DNA from: Eleusine coracana subsp. coracana
Taxonomy: Eukaryota > Streptophyta > Magnoliopsida > Poales > Poaceae
Assembly (NCBI GenBank): GCA_032690845.1
Contig: CM064420.1
Coordinates: 62,546,707-62,610,706 of the forward strand
Direction: 5' to 3'
DNA: 64,000 nt
Each line of letters starts with the position of its first letter. The first letter of the stretch is position 1. The notes beneath the pieces were generated by a model. It saw only the letters and a program-made list of their open reading frames with translations. It did not search any database and was not told where the DNA came from. The position numbers and the translations under genes were made by a program. Of this stretch, positions 11,372 through 23,400 are shown piece after piece.

Positions 11372-12295
11372 TTAACGGAGCACGCGGCTGAAGACACGGT
11401 TCACGTCCGACGGGCGGACGGGCTTCACCAGGAAATCCTCCGCCCCTTCCTCCAGGCACCTGGTCATCAGTGAAACCAAGGGGCTTGTTAACTTTGTGCC
11501 AAATTAGGCAAAAAATAATAGTTACGGGTTAATATCGCAGTATCATCCGATAAGTAACTACTGCTGGCTGCCTGGGGCCTGGCTCATTGACGCCTTGATC
11601 ATTACCTGCTGATTCTGGTCGGGACGTTCTCTGAGGACATGATCACCACGGGGATCTGCTTTAGCTCGGACGATTCCTGCAATGCGCATCAGATCAGTTC
11701 GTTGTTTAGATGATGAAAGTTCCAAATTAGTACACGACTAATGTGGTGCCAAATGGGATGGTTTGTCAGAGTGTTGTTACCTTGACCTTCTTGAGGAGTT
11801 CGTATCCCGTCATTTCAGGCATCCAATAATCAGTAATTATCATGCTCACGTTCGGCTCCTACAGTTCAAACGGAAAAAAAGAGAGATGAAGACTGAACAT
11901 TTTCACGCAAAAAAAAAAGTGGGTAGATTTAGACCACAGAGGATAGAGGGAAAAAAAAAAGCACAAATGTATGGCATACCGAGCCTAACAGTTCGAGAGC
12001 CCTCTTCCCGCTGTCCACAGCCGTCACTGCACACACGATGACACGAACAAATTAAGACCCGGAATCAGCAGGCAACTAGTACAAGGCTGAAACCACACGA
12101 GCGCGCGGAGACAAGTGTCACTGTGCAACCATCATGTCATTAACAACCAAGGAACGCACCGCGAAACCGGGAGCTCCGAAGGATGGCGGCAATGACGGCG
12201 CGGTCGACCGAGCTGTCATCCACCGCAAGGACGTGCAGCGTCCCCGCGCCACCGCCGGCCGCCGCGGCCACGACCGCTCCTCCGACACTCGACAT
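11372..12295 (-). CDS. Type-A response regulator (cytokinin primary response)
   Basis: Five exons on the minus strand, all with GT-AG introns and matching phases: 12295-12160, 12026-11980, 11858-11781, 11676-11606 and 11459-11372. They give a 139-residue protein that is essentially one receiver domain. Seen: LHVLAVDDSSVDR with the acidic pair (about residues 26-27), the phosphoacceptor Asp in IITDYWMPEMTGYELL (about 71), VVIMSSEN, and the conserved Lys in DFLVKPVRPSD (about 123). The protein ends a few residues later, so there is no Myb-like output domain. Known biology: type-A regulators are induced by cytokinin, receive phosphate from histidine phosphotransfer proteins and damp cytokinin signalling. 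The start is the first ATG after the TATA-like box and gives the usual short variable N-terminus, here Ala/Gly-rich. Very short type-A regulators of this kind are known in grasses. Confidence 0.95.
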
Positions 12296-12416
12296 CTTCG
12301 ATCGACCTCCCGCTGCGAGCAAGTCAGAGAGAGAGAGAGAGAGATACGCGTCGAAGAATGCCGCGTGGTAGTATGACTGATCGATCGATACAGTGCGCTC
12401 CCTTCGTCGGCGCGGG

Positions 12417-12423
12417 TTATATA
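12417..12423 (-). promoter_or_regulatory. TATA box of the type-A response regulator
   Basis: TATATAA on the minus strand about 120 bp upstream of the ATG at 12295. A CT-rich microsatellite (GA run at about 12329-12345 on the plus strand) lies between it and the ATG, as is common in plant 5' leaders. Confidence 0.6.
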
Positions 12424-14545
12424 CACGCTCGGCCGCTGAGGACAGAGCCTGCCGCATACGGAAGGAAATGGTGAGGCGATCGGCGCGGGGATCCCCGGTG
12501 CAGCCGTGCGGCGAAGTGAATCCTCGAGATTTCGATACGGGCATACGGGGGATGCACACGTGCCTCGTGTTCGTGCGCTCCAAATCTTTTCTGGCTGCAA
12601 ACAGAGGAGCACAGGAGTCCCAGGAATTTACTCCTCCCCGCCCGGCCTGTCACAGCCGTGGACAGGCCAAGGATCTCTTCTCCTTTCCTCGAATCAAAGG
12701 ACCTGCCCTCTTAAATGAGCGGGATGCTTCGGTCATCCTGCTGGAACCAGTAATTTCAATGGCCCCGTCTCATACTATCATCAGAGATTTACTACGGAGT
12801 AGCTGGCTCAGATAGCTTGCTGCTGCACTACAGCATCGTAAATCGAATCTGCATGTGCCATTACTCGTTATACTAGCAGGATATGACGGCATTGCCTTTG
12901 AAATCGAAATTTCTTAAGAGCGGCCGTGAGCAGCGCACCGCACCACGCCAAGCGCCGATTAATCCCTCCATGTGAAAGCGACGAACCATTGGGTCCGTGC
13001 AGAACCGATTAATCCCTCTGCTATAATGGAAAACTTTCAGTCCAAGGAGTCAAAATTGCCTGTCCATGATGAACAACGACGTGTCCGCATTGACGCGGAC
13101 GGCCGGGAAGGTTTTTAAGACATGATTGACGCAGCAATCAGGCGAATCTCTTGTCCTGCGCGCTGGGCTGGAGGGAGCAATCTCTCGGATGCGGACGGAC
13201 CGTACCGGTGCAGGAAAAGGATATGCGTATCACCAGTAGGCTGGACCTGGACCCGAGCGCCTGACAGCACGCAACGCTCGATATCCACCGCCCTGCCCCT
13301 TTTCTCCAAACAAAAGTATCCGTCGCCCCCTGATCGTGGCGGTACGCTGAATCCGTGCTCTGCCCACCCCAGCTCACAGCCACAGGAGAGACTCGTGCGT
13401 CCCCCGAGTAAACGGTGGGCAGTACAGTACGCGTGAATGCCAGCAGCATCCGGCTGCGTTGTTGCGGTGGGCCGCCGCCTCGGGCAGGCGCGCGTGCAGC
13501 GCGAGGGCTGCAGGAGCGTCGTGGCTGACACGGCCGGGAACGTCGTCCGGCGGCACGGGGATCCGGCAGGGGCCAGCCAACGGATCGATCCTTCTGTGCT
13601 GTGCCCGCCTGTCACACGCGACCTTCGTGCTGCCGTGGAGGCGTGAAGAGGGCATCTCCTCGGCCACGTACGCCATCACGCGCGTGGGATCCGCGGCCAG
13701 GAGTGACGATCCAGCAGTCTTCCGTGCGTGCACTTCATCCGCGGTGCCGCGCCGGTTGTGTCATGTGTGTGCGCTTCACTTACGCTCGAGCAAAAGCCTG
13801 CGGCTGCGGATGTGTGTGTGTGGCGGCGAGTGGGTGAGAGAGACACACCCACCCATATACACGTCGCACATGTCATGCTCAAAGGTGGGCTATAATAACA
13901 TCATGGATAAGGAAAGCATAATGCGAGATTCCTCGTTCACCAATGTTAAATGTTCTATGTTTGTTATTCATGTGATATGTTGCGCCTCAAATGATCATAT
14001 AGTCCTGAACACACACAAGACATTCTCATCGTGTGTGTGAAACACAACCACAGTGTGTCACACCTTCATATGGATAACAATTGGTATGGTTGTGAAACAA
14101 CACTATGATATGTGCACAAGGATAGGTTCAAGTCTGATACAGAGGATTGTGAGACACGTACGGGAATGATGCGCTTCGCTTCAATTCGGAGAGGCATCAA
14201 GCACCAGTGATGACATGTGTGTACAACACATATTCTATATCTCTTATAAGCACACATGCCCATATGCCACCACACATGAACGATATACTTGTCAAAAACA
14301 TGTTTATTTTTAGGTGTACTATTTTATTTTTACATGCTTGTAATCAAACCTCAAATTTATTAATGGAAAATACACATCCACACACAATGAACCATATACC
14401 AGTACATTCATACACACATACATATAGTAGCAAAAGCTAACAAACTATACAAATGTAACTCTCATGCACTATATTACAAAATGCAATGCAGCTATATACA
14501 CATATTTATTATGCGATCCAAGGTGCCTTAGCTTCTCTCTTCAGC
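12424..14545. other. No recognised gene
   Basis: Upstream of the response regulator and downstream of the NAC gene. The part near 13100-13740 is GC-rich with open frames on both strands, but their translations are Arg/Pro/Ala-rich and resemble no family I know. A TG-rich patch sits near 13811-13825. Confidence 0.4.
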
Positions 14546-15783
14546 TTAGAATTTCCACGCACCATCACCTGTATTAGTGCTGGCAATAGATGCCAGGCTT
14601 GCAGACATCATCGATGAGATGTCAACAACATTGGTGTGATGGGGGCTCATTCTTGGATCCTGTGAAACTATTGGTGCTGATCTATTATCAAGTCCAGCCA
14701 TGAATCCACCATCATGCAGCGGTCCCATCCCCGTATGCTGGTAAAATGGAGACGGTTGTGCCATAGTTATCAAATTCCTAAAATTGTTCTTCTCCATTTG
14801 AAGCTCAGAATTGCCCATGCCTACCATAGGCGATAAAGAGGGACATACAGTTGAGCTAATGCCAGTGGCGGAGTAGAAGGACATAGACGGGTCCATGATG
14901 GGATGCGGTGTGTTGGAGTCGATGGTGAAGCCTTCTGATCCCATGGGATTTGGCATGGGCAATGAAAAACTTGTACTCCTCGGATCAACATCACCAGTGC
15001 CAGTTGTTATGTCAAATGGTGAGGCTGGTGACTTCTTGACCCCGGAGCTCTTGTGGTAAATCCTACAAACCACCCACTCCTCCTACATATAATTCAATGC
15101 ACCGACAAATATTATTAAATTAATTAAGATAAGAGATCTAAAATAAGTAGCTAGAATCATATACTAACAACATGGATGTTTGTTGTGCTATCCCACCTTG
15201 GAAGAAGATTTCATAGCAGTGGTGTTGGATGAGCTAGACCCGACAGTGGGGCTAGAGGGCCTACCACTACCCTCAAGCCTAAACTCGTGCATGACCCAGT
15301 CAGTCTTAGCACCCGTGGGGGCCCTTCCTTTGTAGAAAACGAGGGTCTTCTTCATGCCGACAAGTATCGGCCTCCTAGATCTAGATGTAGCTTGATAGAT
15401 CTCTCTATCCTTGTCAGTGGCTTTCCAATAGCCAGCCTTTGTGGCACGGTTTGCCCTAAAACCTGATGGGTACTTACGACCCTTCAAGCAATAGAAGTAC
15501 CACTCTTTCTCTCCCATCTTTGCCATGGCTGCATTATGTATTTAGTTAAATATTCAGAATATTATGGATCAAAATAGACCATGTATGCACACACATAATA
15601 GTACTTACCTGGGAGTTCCCACGGCTCAGATCTGTTGATATCAGCTTCTCCAATAGCGTGGGCGATGAATCCATCATCAATCGACTTAGGCTTTAGGTAG
15701 AAGGTGATGATCTCCTCGTCTGAGGGGTGGAATCGGAAACCCGGAGGCAATTTTAGGTCACCAGAGCTTGTATCGCCACTCAT
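14546..15783 (-). CDS. NAC-domain transcription factor
   Basis: Three exons on the minus strand: 15783-15609, 15528-15197 and 15082-14546, with GT-AG introns and consistent phases, giving 347 residues. This three-exon layout with introns inside the NAC domain is the common NAC gene structure. Subdomain A reads LPPGFRFHPSDEEIITFYL, B includes AIGEADINRSEPWELP, C contains KEWYFYCLKGRKYPSGFRAN and GYWKATDKD, D has ILVGMKKTLVFYKGRAPTG with TDWVMHEFRL, and E ends with EEWVVCRIYHKS. The C-terminal half is Ser/Met/Pro-rich, as expected for an activation region. The EEIITFYL and AIGEADIN wording suggests the NAM/CUC/ORE1-NAC100 part of the family; I am not certain of the subgroup. No membrane segment is present. 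The ATG at 15783 gives the usual short N-terminus before LPPGFRF. Confidence 0.95.
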
Positions 15784-16015
15784 CTTCTATTGTTGTAGGT
15801 GATGATCTCCTTTGCTTCTCAAGCTCCTTAAATTGTCAAGAACACCAACAAAACTAAGCAAGAAACCACATCAATAAAAAAAATGAATCATGAGTGCAAA
15901 GAAAGTAGTGAACATACAAATAGAACGATGATGTTAACTATTCGACGATCTTAGAAGGATATCTAAGGTGGATGCAAATCGAATTGTTGTGAGAATTAGC
16001 CATTGATGGTAGGAG

Positions 16016-16023
16016 TTTAAATA
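16016..16023 (-). promoter_or_regulatory. Possible TATA box of the NAC gene
   Basis: TATTTAAA on the minus strand, about 235 bp upstream of the NAC ATG. Position and sequence are plausible for a plant core promoter; nothing else confirms it. Confidence 0.4.
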
Positions 16024-17107
16024 GCAATGAGGCGTGTATCCACAAGACACTTACCAAAGAAGCCTCTTTCTCTCTTTTTTTTCTAGCGTTGTCCGTTTCC
16101 ATTAGCTATGGACGCTTGTTCTTTCCAACTGTGCGGTGCTTGTCCCTATGAGTTAGAAGATTACCTTTTATCCTTGGCGGGTTGTGGTCACAGTCGACAG
16201 GTGGCTAAGAACCATCTCGAAGATCTCTACCTGTGTGCACATTCTCCCCTTTTCTATGTGCTTTGTTGTGATTTCTGTGGGCAAGTGCACGATTCATGCA
16301 ACCTTTTTCCCTAATAACCTGCATGGCCTGCGTTGGCAACGTACTTAGCATGCGCCCAAGGCTTGTGAAGCAACGCAAAGAATGCAACGACAAAGATGGT
16401 GCTGCTGAGGACAATGACAATGACGAGTCATCGTGATCTACTCGTCATTACCAGGTGTTAGGTGCTTCAATCGATATCTTAAGGTGTAAGGAGAACATGT
16501 GTATGCATTATATTGATATATGTGCTGTCAGTTGCTCCATATCTAAACACCTTGACGTGTCTATCTATTGAAACATGGAAAGCTTACCTTCCCGGAAAGA
16601 AAAGAGATGACATCTTGTCATGAGTGACATGTGTATCCCATGCTAGCATGCTAGATCTTCACTTCCTCAAACCCTAAAGCAATGGGCCGTTAGTCCATTA
16701 GTGTACTAAACAGGGGGACATGCACTTTTTGCTTACCTTGTGCAGGAATACATGGATATATTTTTCATCCTTTTTTAGTACTCTTCAATCAACGGATCAA
16801 ATTATACATGCAACACCGAAGCGTGTTTTAACTGATGATATCTATTCTATACCTAATATTATTTTCATGTGATGACTACTGATGTGATCTCTAGCAGCCA
16901 CGACGCGCTATACATGAATTAGAACAATTTTTATCAACTACTTAACTTGACCCTCATATATATGGTAACGATATTCACATGCCTCTTCCTCAACCAGGGA
17001 TGTATACTAACGTTGCACTTAAGTTAATGTTGAAATCACGTGTGCTCCTAAGTCATACATCATGGAAAGAGACCGATAGAAGGTAAGGATAAGTAAATTT
17101 ATAATAG
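16024..17107. other. No recognised gene
   Basis: Intergenic sequence between the NAC promoter region and the small LTR retrotransposon. I see no family motif in either strand. Confidence 0.4.
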
Positions 17108-17529
17108 TGTGGGATATATATACCAGGGATACTCACTACTCGGATATATTGTCAAGTGGGCTGGGGTCCAATAAAGATAAAGCCCACGAAGATAACTACT
17201 CAGATTATTACTTGGAGTACACGACAAGTCAATACTAGAGATAGAACCCTAGTCGGAAATCATGTTATAACCGACTAGAACACTTGCCATGTAACCCTGC
17301 CCCATGGATATATAAGAAGGGGCAGGGGCTCTCTCATAGACAACCCAGATCATATCCTACATAATACACCACAGAACACAGGACGTAGGGTTGTTATCCT
17401 CCGGGAGGTCCGAACCTGTCTAAACCTTGCGTCTTGTATGTCCATCGACTCTCGATCTCGCGCATACCTTTACCGATAAATAAGGATCATGGGTAGCTCT
17501 ATGATCCACTGCCGATATTAGTGTCGACA
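17108..17529 (+). repeat. 5' LTR of the small LTR retrotransposon
   Basis: 422 bp, TG...CA ends. A TATATAAG box near 17309 is a likely start site for element transcription. It differs from the 3' LTR by scattered substitutions and small indels, so the insertion is not very recent. Confidence 0.9.
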
Positions 17530-18640
17530 GTTGGCACGCCAGAAAGGGGCCGCGCGAAGATCGGCTTGTCGAGTTCGATGGCAAGTTTTTAAGGAAAGTT
17601 GGATCTTCATCGACAACGATCAAGCGGAGGCAACAACTTCATCAGACGAGGCGACATACGCGCATAGTAGCGGTGCTGCATGCGTGACACTGTGTTACGT
17701 TGTTTTGCTGCAATCGACACCCGAGGAGTCGGCGAGTATCAAGCGACGAAATCCTCGACGAGTCTGGATCACGTACGGTGGCTATACTTGAAAGCCGAAT
17801 TCAAGTTTACGCGTCTCACAAGGAAGGAGTCCGAGTTCTGCATGGTGATTATTGGTAACCGAAGGATAGGTTGTGACGGATGACTCGGACTTGCATTGGC
17901 CAAGTTGTACGATAACACTAGGGAAGATAGTGGTCCTATATCTGAGAGGAACGTGTTACCAACAACACTGATCAATATCGTCGTCCACCGGTCACTCGGC
18001 GACTCGACTAATCATTCGGCGACACAATCACTCAACGACTCGGGACAACAAGTCACTCGCTGACTCGTTCATCGGCTTGATGGTTCAGTGACATGCTCGG
18101 AGGCTCGTCTACGACTCGCCAAATATCAAAGCTAAGTTACATTTATAATTTTTGTATTCTACCAATTCAATTTGAAAACCGTAGGTTCTTCATCTTACTG
18201 TGATCGTTTTAAGTTTCTTTTGAACGCATCTTTTTGCCTTGACAATATTGGTCAATAATTTTTCTCGGTTGATTTCGACTCGTACGTATTTGGCCGAATG
18301 AGTTTAGCAGTACACAAATGGTATTAGGAGGAGTTTAGCTGTTTTGCTTAGTTGCCCGTCTGACTCCCATTACCCAAGTTGGTCAGTCTAGCTCTATAGC
18401 TCATGTCGTTTGTTGAAATCGTCGTGCACATCGTTTTTTTAATGAATCTTGTTTGTTTTTTATGTCTGTTGGTTGAATGATCGATTATTTCTGCCAGTAC
18501 TCTAAGCAAACATAGGCCTTAGATGAATAATAGAAATCCAACAGATTTAGATATTAAAGGCGTTGTTTCATCAATACTTTATATTAGTTTTACATATAAC
18601 TATATTATTTGTATTCTTATATTACAGTTATCTCATCGAT

Positions 18641-18764
18641 ATCACTCGGCCACGGAGCGCCGAGTCATTGAATCATTCGGTCATAGAGCGCCAAGTCATT
18701 GGATCACTCGGTCACGGAGCGCCGAGTCATTGGATCACTCGGTCATAAAGCGCCGAGTCATTGG
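18641..18764 (+). repeat. Tandem repeat, 31-bp unit x4, inside the LTR element
   Basis: Four head-to-tail 31-bp units of the type ATCACTCGGTCACGGAGCGC followed by CGAGTCATTGG, with a few substitutions between units. Related CACTCGGCGACTCG words occur near 17990-18070 in the same element. Confidence 0.9.
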
Positions 18765-19367
18765 GTCACTTGACCATGATCAACTACTCATAATTTTGGT
18801 TAGAATTATTTCCAGAAGGGCTATCATAATCATGGTTCATGATTTTACTCAATATTGGAGAGCCCTGCAAGAGTTGATATTGTTTACTTGGAATCACGTC
18901 CGGGGGCTCTTATACTTATTACATTGGATCAAGTATCACCCGGATATTTTGATGACTGCTATGCTTGATATATCTTATCAAGTATCACTCAAATTCATTA
19001 GTACCAATGGCTTCTTTTGTTAGTTGGGGGGAGTGGTAGAATCAATCTTGGGGGCTACCGTATTAAAACTCTTCATCAAATCAGTCGGAGAAAGTGGTAG
19101 ATCCAGATTTACATAATGTGTTATTATTTTTGACTCACAAGATATTTTATGATCTAAATACCTTCTGAGTCGGGGGCTATACTATACCTAGTAGGTGGAT
19201 TTTTTCCCCCGCATATAGATATTATTTGGCGCATAATTCTTTTTGAAGATTCTTGAAGACCTTTACAAGTTTGTTGTTGTACAAGAAAAAGTTAATCATA
19301 TTCATAGCGAAGCATTAATCAATCAATTGAAGATCAACAACTAACTTGCAAATCTTTCGGGGGCTAC

Positions 19368-19808
19368 TGTGGGATATATATATATATCAGGGATACCTCA
19401 CTACTCGGATATATTGCCGAGTGGGCCGGGGTCCAATAAAGATAAAACCTATGAAGATAACTACTCGGATTATTACTTGGAGTACACGACAAGTCAATAC
19501 TAGAAATAGAAAGTTAGAGATAGAACCCTAGTCGAAAATCATGTTGTAACCAACTAGAACACTTGCCATGTAATCCTGCCCCCCAGATATATAAGGAGGG
19601 GCATGTGCTCTCTCATAGACAATCCAGATCATATCCCACATAATACACCACAGAACACAACACGTAGGGTTGTTATCCTCTGGGAGGTTCGAATCTGTCT
19701 AAACCTTATGTCTTATGTGTCCATCGACTCTCGATCTCGCACATGCATCTACCGATAAACAAGGATCATAGGTAACCCTATGATCCACTGCCGATATTAG
19801 TGTCGACA
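19368..19808 (+). repeat. 3' LTR of the small LTR retrotransposon
   Basis: 441 bp, partner of 17108-17529. It is longer because of an expanded TA run after TGTGGGA and a short duplication around AGAAATAGAAAGTTAGAGATAG near 19503-19524. Confidence 0.9.
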
Positions 19809-20472
19809 AATAGGCCTGATGGTTTGAGACTTTTATGGCTACGACGACCGCGGCTGTTTGAGTTTCATATATCTGATTTGGGCAACAGCCGCATCTGAAA
19901 AAACCACAACAAAATCTGAAGCGGTTAGAGCCAATAGCACGCTGGAAGGTGATGAAATTTGTATGTGCATGCAGTTATAACTAGTGTTAGTGTTGAATTG
20001 AATAAATAAATATGTTGCTTCGTGAAACAAATGGAGGACCAAGGCTGGCTGTGCCAGCCCACATTTGAGTGCCTGGCACATCCGTTCACACACACACACA
20101 CAAACTAGACAAGGTACAATCGTAGTTGTGAGTTGTGACACGCAAACCTCATGCTGAACACTATTTTCAGCAGCCCAGACCCAGAGGCCAGCAAATTCGG
20201 CCCCCCCTTTCTATCTATTACAAAGTAGCCTACACCAGACATGGCCGGGTTCCAAACCCAGCCCAATCCGGCCAGCGCAAAGGCCCGCACCAGACAGCGC
20301 CACGCCACCACGACGGCGTACAGGAACATGACAGCAAAGTGACCGACCGGCCGCTGCCTCCTCCTCTCCCACCTCCCGCCCACCACCAAGCCCGCGCCCA
20401 GATCTCCGCGAGCTTTCCAGAGAGAGCAGCCGGCAGCAGCCAGCCTCACCTCCGTGCGACACGAGGACGGAC

Positions 20473-23400
20473 ATGGCGGCCTTCACCAAGCTCGAGGACT
20501 CTCCCATGTTTCGCAAGCAGGTGCTCGCGCTCCCGCCCCGCTCTCCTCTCTGCCCGCAAGGGCTCCCTGATCCTGTCCCCTCGGGGGGCATTGTTTTATG
20601 TTTTATAAAATCTCAGTTGGTTCAACGTCATAAATGTGATTTGGGTTGGTCTGGATCACGACGGTGGCTGGGGTTGGGGGGGCGTATGTAGTGTTTGGGT
20701 GGTCGTGACAGAGTTGGGACGAATTCTAATCATTTCGTGTGCGAGAGAGATCTCGAGTTGGTTTGGATCAGAAATGCGATAGATACTCCAGCAATCGGTT
20801 TGAATCAGTAGTGCGAGAGATACTGAGCATACCGTTTGTGTTCACGGGTTGTATGAATAAAATTATGTGTTGGTTTGAAAGAATTGGGTCGGTGGTGCTG
20901 ATTTTTCCGTCACGACTGGATCATCCTCCGATGGTTCCAGATTGCTTTTGGTTGGAGGGGTTAAGGAAGTTGTCATTGTCATGGCGCTATATTTAGGATT
21001 AAATTTTGATGCTTCACACAACGGGTCGGGTGGATCATGTTTAGCTCAAGCCATTGGGCTTGGTAAATGGTGAGGCTCAAGCAAGTCTATTCGATGCCTG
21101 AATTGGGACGTATGACTACTGAACTGCAATATTCATTCTCTGTTTAAATGCACTTACCAGATTGCATCTGTAAGTTATGATATACTTGCTTAGAATGAAC
21201 ATTATAGCTTCTAAGAAATATCAGTGTTAGTCTTTATTTTGAAAATCGTAATAAACAGATAGTCTGGAGATTGTTCTTAATTAATAATTTCTTCTTGACA
21301 ATTTTGGGTTTTCACTTTTCTTCATTATGATCAAACTGGAAATTCGTTGGTGATTAGTGGTCTGGCGCCCCCATTAGAGAAAAATGTGATTCATCCAACC
21401 TGTTGGAATGGTTCAGAAAATTTCAGAAAAATCATGTATATACTATACTTAGAGGTTGTTTAAACCTAGTTTCAGAAAAAAAGTTTTGTTAAATGTACCA
21501 AAGTTTATTTCCAGTACATTATTGATATTGAGATCCATTATAGGTAAATGGTACTGTTATCTTATGATGAACAATGCCTCATTGATTCTTGTTTATTTCG
21601 TTTCTTGACATATAGGATGAAATTTGCTGCTCAATTGTTACGGGTTTACTTAACTTCATGTGCACAATATATGTGAATTTTGGATGACTTTTGGAAATTG
21701 CATTGCAACATGCTAAATTTGTGACACCTTTCGAGGTATTGCCCAATGCACCATTGGGGATTGTTTCACCGTCTTTTTCTGGTCAGATGTGTGGAATGAC
21801 AATCTGCTCCAGGACAAATTCCTGAGGCTCTACTCTTTTGCAAAAAAAGGAACATCTCAGTGCAGATATTCCTTCAAAGCAGTCTTCTTGAAGCAGAATT
21901 CCATCTTCCCTTAACAGAGCTAGCACACCAGGAGCTCATTCAGCTACAACACCTCATTCAAAACCTGCAATACGATCCCCAGCAGGCAGACAAATGGCAC
22001 TACATATGGAGCTCCCTCAAATACTCTTCCTCGGCTTTGTACAACTTCCGCTACAAATTTGTCCAACCACCAAAATCATTCCTATGGTTCTGGGTCTCCA
22101 AGTGCTGCAATAAACTCAGGGTCTTCTCCTGGCTTCTTCTTCTAATGGATAGACTCAACACCAGAAACATCTTGAGGAGAAAAAAACACAAAATCGAGGG
22201 TAACAACTATAACTGTGTCTCGTGTGAAGGAGGACATGAGGAGACAGATTTCCATCTGTTCTTCAGCTGTACTTTCTCTCAACACTGCTGGGAGCACATT
22301 GGAATTTTCTGGAACTTTGCAGCCAACTTCTTTGACATGATGGCCCAAGCTAATGCCTCATTTGGGAGCAAATTCTTTATGGAAGTTTTTATAATTGGGG
22401 CCTGACAAATCTGGAAGCAAAGAAACAACAAAATCTTTAATCAAAGCAACCCTTCTCTTCAATCCTGGAAGCTTAAATGAGGGGCAAGACAGACATTTTC
22501 TTAACTTTTTTGGACTCTTTGGTCCCTTGATGGTTTTTGGCCCTTTGGCCTCTTGTTGTATATATTCTTATAGTTTTTTTATTAATTAAAATCAACCATA
22601 GTAGGGGCTTCCCCTACTGTATTTGCTTAAAAAAACATGCTAAATTTGCTATGTGGAAGAATGAACCCTCGGACACAATTCCACACACTTACCAAGTTAC
22701 CCAAGCATCTCTATTTGCCTGAAATTCCTTGTTTTTTGCGCTGCACATGAACCTTTACATGCATTGCTTCTGACTTATGAAATATTTGCAGGTCAGTTCT
22801 TTGGAACAGCTTACTGATGAATTGAAAGATCGGTGCTTAAACCTGCATAAAGGATGCAAAAGATTCATGTACGTTTCTTTACCATTGGTTTTGATATATT
22901 GGCTGCACATAAAGTTGAGACAGGCGACACAGATACTGACTGCTTGATTGTACAAGTTAATGATAAGGTTCCTTTATACCTTCAATGTTTCTATTTAGTG
23001 ACAAGGTTCCTCTGTACATTCATTGTTTCCATGTCCTATATGATTAACTTGAAATTTATGCATAGCGAAAGTAGATAACTTTTGAACACACCTATGACCT
23101 TATCATAATATCTCATGTAACTGTTGTAGCTTTGGCACTTTGTAAAATTGCCAAGAATAATAAAAAACTGTATGCCATTATGTTTCTAATAGTAGTAGTT
23201 TCAGGGGATCACTTGATGAAGGATATGCTGGGGATCTTTTATTTGCTGATGCTATGCAAGCATTTGGTGCTGGTCAAGATGACCCTATTAGTGTCGCCAT
23301 TGGAGGTTATTTCATCAAAACTCGGATGTATCTATTGTTTCTGTCTTTTCTTATTACACATAGTTGTATACCTAGCAAAATGTTGGGCTAATGGCTTCCA

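Larger units (their letters stand above)
17108..19808 (+). mobile_element. Non-autonomous LTR retrotransposon
   Basis: A 2701-bp element with LTRs at 17108-17529 and 19368-19808, both starting TGTGGGATATA and ending GTGTCGACA, and a perfect 5-bp target duplication AATAG at 17103-17107 and 19809-19813. A primer-site-like GTTGGCACGCCAGAAAGGGG follows the 5' LTR directly, and a purine-rich TTTCGGGGGCTAC precedes the 3' LTR. The 1.8-kb interior has no gag or pol. LTR ends, primer site and GGGGGCTAC polypurine pattern recall the gypsy-related Dasheng/RIRE2 class of rice; this assignment is by resemblance only. Movement would need proteins from an autonomous relative. Confidence 0.9.

Noticed and set aside
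13115..13735. Several overlapping GC-rich open frames on both strands
   Set aside because: No frame has a recognisable domain and all strands look equally open, as expected for high GC without coding constraint.
18641..18764. 31-bp tandem repeats as a CRISPR or satellite array
   Set aside because: Units are directly adjacent with no spacers, only four copies, and lie inside an LTR element.
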